From Morchella semilibera (taxonomy: Eukaryota; Ascomycota; Pezizomycetes; Pezizales; Morchellaceae), in assembly GCA_009192285.1 (NCBI GenBank), contig WBVU01000012.1:186001-250000 (forward strand): a DNA stretch of 64,000 nt. The letters are read 5' to 3'. Every line of letters starts with the position of its first letter. Position 1 is the first letter of the stretch. Below the pieces are notes generated by a model. The model did no database searches, was not told the origin of the DNA, and worked only from the letters and a program-made list of their open reading frames with translations. The position numbers and the translations under genes were made by a program. Of the stretch, positions 58,201-64,000 are shown in pieces.

Positions 58201-60012
58201 CTCGCAGCGTAATAGGTTGTTCTACTTCCGACATGATGTATGGAAGAAGATCAGTGAGCCGGCGCTGAACAGACTCAAGAATGACACATTCCAAGAGCTG
58301 AAGATGGAAAGAGCCAGGAAGTTATTGGACCAGAGAGCCTTAGGATATGCGCAGGTGCGGCTGCTACCGAAAATCAACGGTATGAGGCCGGTCATGAACC
58401 TAAAGAGGAGGGTTTTAAAGCTGGTGAGTCACTGTGAAGGCGATCGAGTGATTTTTGGTGCTCTAATGCTGATTCTGGTAAAGGACAAACACAAAGGGAA
58501 AGCCACATTGGCTCCAAGTATTAACACAATTCTAAGACCTGTCCATAACGTGTTGGTATTCGAAAAGTCCCGAAAAGCCGAAAGACTTGGCGCCGCCATG
58601 TTCTCTGTGGGCGATATTTACACCCGTCTCAAAGCCTTCCAAGCACGTCTCCGTGGCGCCAATTCTACCCTCCCAGAGCTCTTCTTCGTCAAAGTTGATA
58701 TTGCCGCTTGTTTTGACACCATTCCGCATGGAGCACTCGTAAAGCTTATCGAATCCATCATTACAGAGCCCAAATACCGCGTCGAAAAGCACTCAGAGAT
58801 TCGGCCTCCAGGCCCCGCAGGTGGCAAAAGCCTATACGCCGCTTCATAGCCAAAGCCCGGCTCCCAGAAGACTACAACCGGTTCGCTGACTTTGCACAAG
58901 AAGAGGTTAAGCGCAGGAATGTGAAAAGAACCATCTTTGTCGACGAAGTTGTTCACCAGTTCCAGGAATCCAACTCCTTACTTGATCTACTTGAGGAACA
59001 TATCCGAAAGAATATCATCAGGATCGGGAAGAAGTTCTACCGACAGAAGAATGGGATACCACAAGGGTCTATACTATCGAGTACATTGTGCAATTTCTTC
59101 TATGGCGATCTGGAGAAAAATAAACTCTCTTTTGCACTTGAAGATGACGGCATCTTAATGAGGCTTATAGATGATTTTTTGTATATTACCCCGAATCGTG
59201 AGAAGGCACAAAAATTCCTAGAGGTCATGCACGGAGGACTGCCAGAGTATGGGGCCTTTGTAGGCGTGCAGAAAACGTTGGTGAACTTTTCGACTACTGT
59301 AGGCGGGGTGGAGGTAGCTAGGTTGGCAGATACTGAAGAGTTCCCGTATTGTGGGAATTCTGTCAATACGAGGACACTAGAGATCAGGAAAGACAGAGGC
59401 GGAAAGAACCAGAATAGTAGGTTCCTAGTCCTGGTTAAGGATGAGAGTATGGAAATTCAGCTAACAAATGCGTAGACGTCAATGATTTTCTCACAATTGA
59501 GTACTCTAAAGCACCCGGAAGGTCCCTTCACCGTAAAGCGATCGGGTAAGCACCTAAACTCGCACAATACCTGTACCTCACTAACATTCCCTAGCGGCTT
59601 CAAAATGCAAGCACACCCCATGTACTTTGATACTACCCTCAACAGCACCCACACTGTTCTCACCAATATCTACCACAACTTCATAGAAGCTGCCATGAAG
59701 CTTCACCGTTCCGCCGTCTCGCTACGGGCAATAAGATCTCCTGGCCAGCCACTCCTCCTCAAGATTGTATCGGACCTTCTAGAACTTGGTTACACCCTGT
59801 TGCAGAAGGGTGACTTCAAGTGCACCGTAAGGAGGAGTCAAGTTAGGTGGCTGGGCGCACAAGCGTTCAAGAAGGTACTTGGCAGGAAGCAAACCAACTA
59901 TAAGCCACTGCTCCAGTACTTGGATGACGTAGTAAGAAAAGAGAGAGGCGATAATGAGACCATAGCAGTAGTGGAAAAGGGTGACGGACTATTTGCGAAA
60001 TATAGGTACTAG
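55209..60012 (+). CDS. TERT: Telomerase reverse transcriptase (TERT) with a frame break
   Basis: Catalytic subunit of telomerase, which copies its RNA template onto chromosome ends. Exons 55209-55748, 55818-56172, 56536-56997, 57286-57602, 57662-59416, 59461-59545 and 59595-60012, about 1,310 residues. N-terminal marks: HPVLSLYFPHLLLLHSFL, VVNLYPNAHIGTLRSPVWG, ANYYQLAG. Telomerase-specific blocks: MFYSRPAYNGRGEVQFGLRH, HVLNRFPD, FPRQFGLHN and the T motif FHFYITESSSQRNRLFYFR. RT motifs: 1 (RLLPKINGMRPVMNLKRR), A (FFVKVDIAACFDTIPH), B' (NGIPQGSILSSTLCNF), C (RLIDDFLYIT, catalytic DD). The C-terminal extension has GFKMQAHPMYFDTTLN and IYHNFIEAAMKLHR. All three catalytic Asp are present. Between A and B', near 58,800-58,846, the frame shifts by one base (expected RRFIAKARLPEDY lies in another frame). 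A 60-nt in-frame stretch (58424-58483) is probably a further intron. Confidence 0.92.
58800..58849 (+). other. Frame break in the TERT coding sequence
   Basis: The frame coding motif A runs YRVEKHSEIRPPGPAGG and then meets a stop at 58847-58849. The frame coding motif B' is open throughout this stretch and carries RRFIAKARLPEDY, which looks like the conserved A-B' linker. No intron that keeps both conserved parts and has normal size and splice sites was found. An A-run lies at 58826-58829. A sequencing or assembly indel, an inactivating mutation or an unusual splice are all possible. Confidence 0.75.
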
Positions 60013-62261
60013 GGAAGTTTAATTCTATTTTTCGAGCTTCATTCCCTTTGTCCCTCCCTCCCTCTTTCTTGAAGCAAAGGTATGGTAAGAGGTGGATCTA
60101 GATTCTGGACCTGTTGATCTTTTCTGCGTACAGAGGAAAGTTTCGAGCGGTAGCATAATCCATCCGAAAACCTCCTATACAGCCAGGCAGCGTGCCGCTG
60201 TACATTGTCGGGAAGGGTCTAGGTGACACCGTTTCATCTTTTTATTTTATTTTTAATTTCTTTACTTTCAATAAGAGTGTGTTCTGCCAAAAAAATTGTG
60301 CGAAATTCTTATCAGCCAGAGATCTCTCTGTGCTCGAAATAATCATCTTTAAGTGAAGCACCCTTCCCCTCTACTAAGCCCGGCAGCACGGCCGTCCCGA
60401 AACCCTACCCCTCAGCGACTACACTCGCGAGCGGGAACTATGCAATTTCTACCACGGGTGTTGGCATTCCAACACAAACAGCTGTGCTTCCTGAAAGCCG
60501 ATGGTACGCGCGGAGCTCCACAGCACCGTGCAACGGACCTTCATGCACTAGAAAGTTCTTGGCATTTCTAGTCTAGGAATGACATCTTGGCAAAAACAGC
60601 GCAGGCTTGGGATTGTTAAAATGGGTACAGCAGTTCGCGGGTTTTGGGCAAACAGGGTTTTTTTAGCGAATCTCTCTGTAGCAACGACTAAACTGGTGAA
60701 TTTTTCTAAGAATAATGGTTTTTCATTGGCCTCAGCCTCCTGTTCGCCAAAACCCCCGTACTGTTCGCCAATGCATGACTGTGGGTTGGGACATGCGGGC
60801 AGGAGAGAGGCGGGCATGGGTGGGATGCTGGTTGACAATGGGATGTGCGCGGTGATAAGCCGTTTAGGCGCGCGAGCGTGTAGCCGCACGGGGAAAAAAA
60901 CAAGAGAGAGAGAGAGAGAGAGAGAGAGTCCTGGTTAGAGATAAGGATCCCTCCTGAAGATAAAGGTTACAAGGTGGGGGGATAAATGGTAAAAGCGGCT
61001 CAATGCCAATGGCGAGATTATGACTCAGTTGTTTCTGGGTCCTACCCGGGTGCGGGTCTGAGAGCGGACAGCTAACGCTGTCGAGCCTTTGAGCCTGAGG
61101 TTGAAAAAAAAAACTCTCGCTTGCTAGGGATTTGAGGCAGGGGTTGCAATTGATTGATATCACATACCCTGAATTTAGAAGGTGGCTGTAGGAGCACAAT
61201 TGGCCCGTGTAAAATAAAATGAGATGTTTTTTAATCAACAACTTTCAGCTGGTCCTAAGTGCCTCTGAGTGGACTGATTTACCAATATAAAGTTTGCAGT
61301 TGATTTGGATAAAGAACGATCGAGGCTCATTTTTTTTTGACATAGAATCACCAAGGAGTAGCTCTCTAATATGTGCAAGCCAGGGTAAAAAAGTGTGAAC
61401 GAGGCCGTATAATTCTACCGTATCTGCCCTTTTACAAGTTTGTACAAATCTCGTGGCCCCATGCCAGACTACAAGTAGTTAGAATCATGTGTTACATGTT
61501 GTACATGTGGTTAGCGTAACTTGAACGTGGTTTCCTACAATGTAATCATTGACACACGTGGTCGTTGCCAAACAACCAAACTGAACTATGTAGTCGATTA
61601 CATATGGTATGTATGTAGAGCTACATGTACTTGAGTACGTAGTTGATACCAACCTTTTCGCATGATGAACCAAATCTAGACGGGAGCTTTGTACCTTTCG
61701 GGGCTGCTTGGTGAGGGTGGAGATGGGTTCGTGGTAGTCACACTCTATCACTCGTTTAGTTGCGTACTTTTGGGGTTTGGGATTTGAGGTTTGGACAGGT
61801 GGGCGGTATTACGAGACTGAATTGATATGTATCTGGCTTGAGTGTCTTGTATGTCCAGATGTAGAATTAAAATGTCACATGTACATACGTACATACTGCT
61901 GGACATATGGTCCTGGTTGACTGCTCGGAGGAAAGACATGTTTCAACGTCTATATATGTACTTATATAAGTATGTAGGAGACAAAAGATGTGTCGTGGGC
62001 ATCATCAATACGCGTGGTGGCGGTTTGTGGGATAGGTCGGGTTCCTAAGCGTCAGCTTTCATTCCTTTCATCGATCTCACTCTCTCTCTTTCATCCCTCT
62101 CATCACTCTCTCTACATCTCTCTCTCTCACTGCCATTTGATATATCTACATACTATCGAAACGCAGCTCTCACTCCCATTTCATATATCTACATACTATC
62201 AAAACACAGATTAAAGACCACCCTATCACCCCATCACCAGATCTCACCCACCTATATCAAA
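60013..62261. other. Gene-free region
   Basis: Only short unsupported ORFs. It contains an AG dinucleotide run at 60,904-60,928, a TACATGTA palindrome at 61,622 with several near copies around 61,490-61,660 and 61,877, CT-rich tracts and a 43-bp tandem duplication just before the last gene. Confidence 0.55.
62128..62210. repeat. 43-bp tandem duplication in the probable 5' UTR of the last gene
   Basis: CACTGCCATTTGATATATCT... at 62,128 is followed at 62,171 by CACTCCCATTTCATATATCT..., both continuing with ACATACTATC and A/C-rich ends. The two copies differ by only a few substitutions over about 40 bp, so the duplication is recent. Confidence 0.85.
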
Positions 62262-63017
62262 ATGCCCTACCTGGCCCCCACCGCCTCCACCGCCATCACT
62301 GTGCGCATCTCCGCCGACAAGGCCCTCAAGCACTACCTCGCCATCTACACCAACCCTCCCAGCAGCGCCCCAAAGTACCTACAAGACCTCATCAACGCCA
62401 ACCTCGCCGGCGAGCACACCGACACCTCCGCGCAGCTGCACCTGCAGATCCCAGCCACACACATCAGCCCGCTGTTCACGGTGGACTTCTACACGCACGG
62501 CCAGCGCTACCACCTCGTGTCCTCGCGCGGCATCACCCAATGGTACACCGAGCCATACGTGGGCGGGCGCTCCACCGACCGCAACAGTGCCGTCGTCTAC
62601 ACGCACGGCTTCTTCGCCGGAAAGCTCATGAGCGTCCGCTGGCGCGTCTGGAACCTGCTCATCTATCTGCAGCGCGCGCATCTGTGTCTGCCGCTTGCGG
62701 GCGGCTGGGAGAAGGATAGGTGGTGGGTGGTCAATGTGGGGCTGTGCTGGGGGAAGGGCCCCGAGGACCCCGCGACGAGCTTCGTCACCCTCTATGTCAG
62801 GGAGGACACGAGGGTCTCGGGGGTGTTTGAGGTGCTGGCGGAACATGGCGTCGAGGGGTGGTTCTCGCTGACGCAGTGGTGCTGGCCCGGGGTGCAGATG
62901 GGGAGGCCGAGGTGCTGGTATTATGATGATGCGTTGGAGTGTGGGGTTACGCTGAAGGAGAGCGGGTGGAGGGGGAGTAGTGAGGAGGCTGTGTGGCTGA
63001 AGACGCAGGATGGGTAG
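62262..63017 (+). CDS. Hypothetical GC-rich, Trp-rich protein
   Basis: A single uninterrupted 251-codon frame with ATG in a good context after a CACC/ATCAAA leader. The coding region is much richer in G+C than neighbouring genes, with third positions mainly C or G. Segments include VRISADKALKHYLAIYTNPP, FTVDFYTHGQRYHLVSSRG, GWEKDRWWVVNVGLCWGKGP and WFSLTQWCWPGVQMGRPRCW. It has no signal peptide or transmembrane helix and is rich in Trp. I do not recognise the family. It could be a cytosolic beta-rich protein of fungal lineages, or a gene of foreign origin judging by base composition. Confidence 0.65.
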   Translation: MPYLAPTASTAITVRISADKALKHYLAIYTNPPSSAPKYLQDLINANLAGEHTDTSAQLHLQIPATHISPLFTVDFYTHGQRYHLVSSRGITQWYTEPYVGGRSTDRNSAVVYTHGFFAGKLMSVRWRVWNLLIYLQRAHLCLPLAGGWEKDRWWVVNVGLCWGKGPEDPATSFVTLYVREDTRVSGVFEVLAEHGVEGWFSLTQWCWPGVQMGRPRCWYYDDALECGVTLKESGWRGSSEEAVWLKTQDG

Positions 63018-64000
63018 GTCGTATGTGTGCGTGTGTGTGTTGGGTGGTATGGCAGGTTCAGTAGAGCTGTGCCGAGTACTACATGTCCGTGAACAAAAGC
63101 TTTCCCTTTCTTTCCCTTTTCTTCTTTTAACATCTCCCCAGTCCCTTCCACCATTAATCCCCCTTCAAAAGTGTTTGTTGCTGTTGTCGGACTTGATAGC
63201 TAGCTGTAAAGCTCTTTCCTGTCTCCTACTCTACTCTGTATATTACATCTTTAGCATCCACCACAGAATCCGAGCTCGTGTCATGACCCAGGTATGGCGG
63301 TTTGTGTGTGTATTGGTTGTGCTCATAGAATGTCTATATCGACGTCGTTGCGTGTGGGTCGAGTGATAGTTCGTGCAGTAGGCTGGTTGGATCTAGCCAC
63401 GGGAGTACATACTTTAGCTAACTGTAACTGTAGGACGTGGGTGTGTAATGTAATGTAATGTAATTTGATATAACACAACTCGCGGTGCTGTGGCTTGGGG
63501 GCTAGACGGTGGTCGTGTGCTATGTATGTATTGCAGGTTGTCAAAATTATTCGGACGCAACGGGATCGACGCAATGAACGAGACTACAAATAAACTACGA
63601 AGAGACCACAAATAAATACCGAATAGTAGAACCCTCAAGATACATTAATCTTTAGTATACCAGCCATCAGCTAGCTTCGAGTACACGCACCCTGAACTCT
63701 ATCATGTATCAGATATCGAAGTGTCCGGGTAATTTTGGCAACTTGCCATAGTAGGACCGAACCCACGCCGAAAAGACTACCACAGCCACAGCCACAACTG
63801 CAGACACTTCTTGTGTTGGCGGACCAGAATTACCCCTGGGTGGGAGTTGGGGTTGGTGTGTTAAAATCACCGATATCGAGTGACACCCCGTGACCCCACC
63901 ACACACCGGGAGTCACCCGGGTGGGTGGGTGGGTGGGTGTTGTAAATTCTATGTGGTTGATTGGTGTACATGTTCTTGGGCACACGGCTAGTCATGGGAT
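63018..64000. other. 3' flank with simple repeats
   Basis: No gene recognised. Contains a TAATG pentamer run near 63,446-63,463 and a GGTG/GGGT run at 63,918-63,938. The minus-strand ORFs there are short and unsupported. Confidence 0.5.

Noticed and set aside
58821-58849. A 29-nt intron restoring the TERT frame
   Set aside because: Much shorter than the shortest credible intron here (44 nt), and it would delete the conserved-looking RRFI residues.
1-64000. A biosynthetic cluster, defence system or CRISPR-like array
   Set aside because: Genes are dispersed housekeeping functions on both strands; no spaced identical repeats and no cluster enzymes.

Overview
The window is nuclear DNA of a filamentous ascomycete (Pezizomycotina). 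The evidence is about 30 short GT-AG introns (44-79 nt is typical), CTNAC/TAAC-type branch sites and a run of recognisable fungal housekeeping genes. The gene density is low: about eleven genes in 64 kb, separated by 1.4-7 kb of repeat-spotted sequence with no recognisable coding content. That layout would suit a repeat-rich genome such as an early-diverging Pezizomycetes (truffle/morel-like), but this placement is inference, not proof.

Layout: 1-6.4 kb, no gene, one 15-bp minisatellite. 6.4-9.06 kb (+), an MT-A70 family protein of the METTL14/Kar4 type with a long Gln/Pro-rich tail. 10.4-16.5 kb (-), the NuA4 subunit Eaf1/Vid21 (HSA and SANT domains, polyQ tail). 17.1-18.7 kb (+), Mak11-like WD40 ribosome-biogenesis protein, sharing a divergent promoter with Eaf1. 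18.7-25.7 kb, gene-free. 25.7-27.0 kb (-), ER membrane J-protein Erj5, preceded by a small Ser-rich ORF. 29.15-29.79 kb (+), PRA1/Yip3, followed 2 nt later by a 331-aa coiled-coil ORF. 30.8-34.0 kb, gene-free. 34.0-34.9 kb (+), a four-helix MARVEL-like membrane protein. 36.2-37.7 kb (-), a Caj1/Djp1-type J-protein with a DnaJ-X domain. 37.7-41.7 kb, gene-free. 41.7-43.9 kb (+), a TBC-domain protein whose two catalytic finger residues are altered. 46.8-53.1 kb (-), a ~2012-aa DH-BAR-SH3 RhoGEF (Tuba/Gef1 type). 55.2-60.0 kb (+), telomerase reverse transcriptase. 62.3-63.0 kb (+), a GC-rich orphan gene.

The genes do not form one pathway. Loose themes are membrane traffic and polarity (PRA1, TBC, RhoGEF, MARVEL), chaperones (Erj5, Caj1-type) and nuclear/RNA functions (Kar4-like, Eaf1, Mak11, TERT). 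No biosynthetic, defence or mobile-element cassette was recognised.

The most interesting signals are: the METTL14/Kar4 homologue with an altered DPPW/EPPL region and prion-like tail; a frame break in TERT between motifs A and B'; at least four introns that seem to end in AAG rather than YAG; several introns of exactly 49 nt; a roughly ten-fold excess of the palindrome TACATGTA, mostly in gene-free DNA; the PRA1/ORF pair with a 2-nt gap; and the TBC protein lacking both canonical GAP residues. Exon coordinates were worked out by hand from frame, splice consensus and remembered family features, so single boundaries may be wrong.
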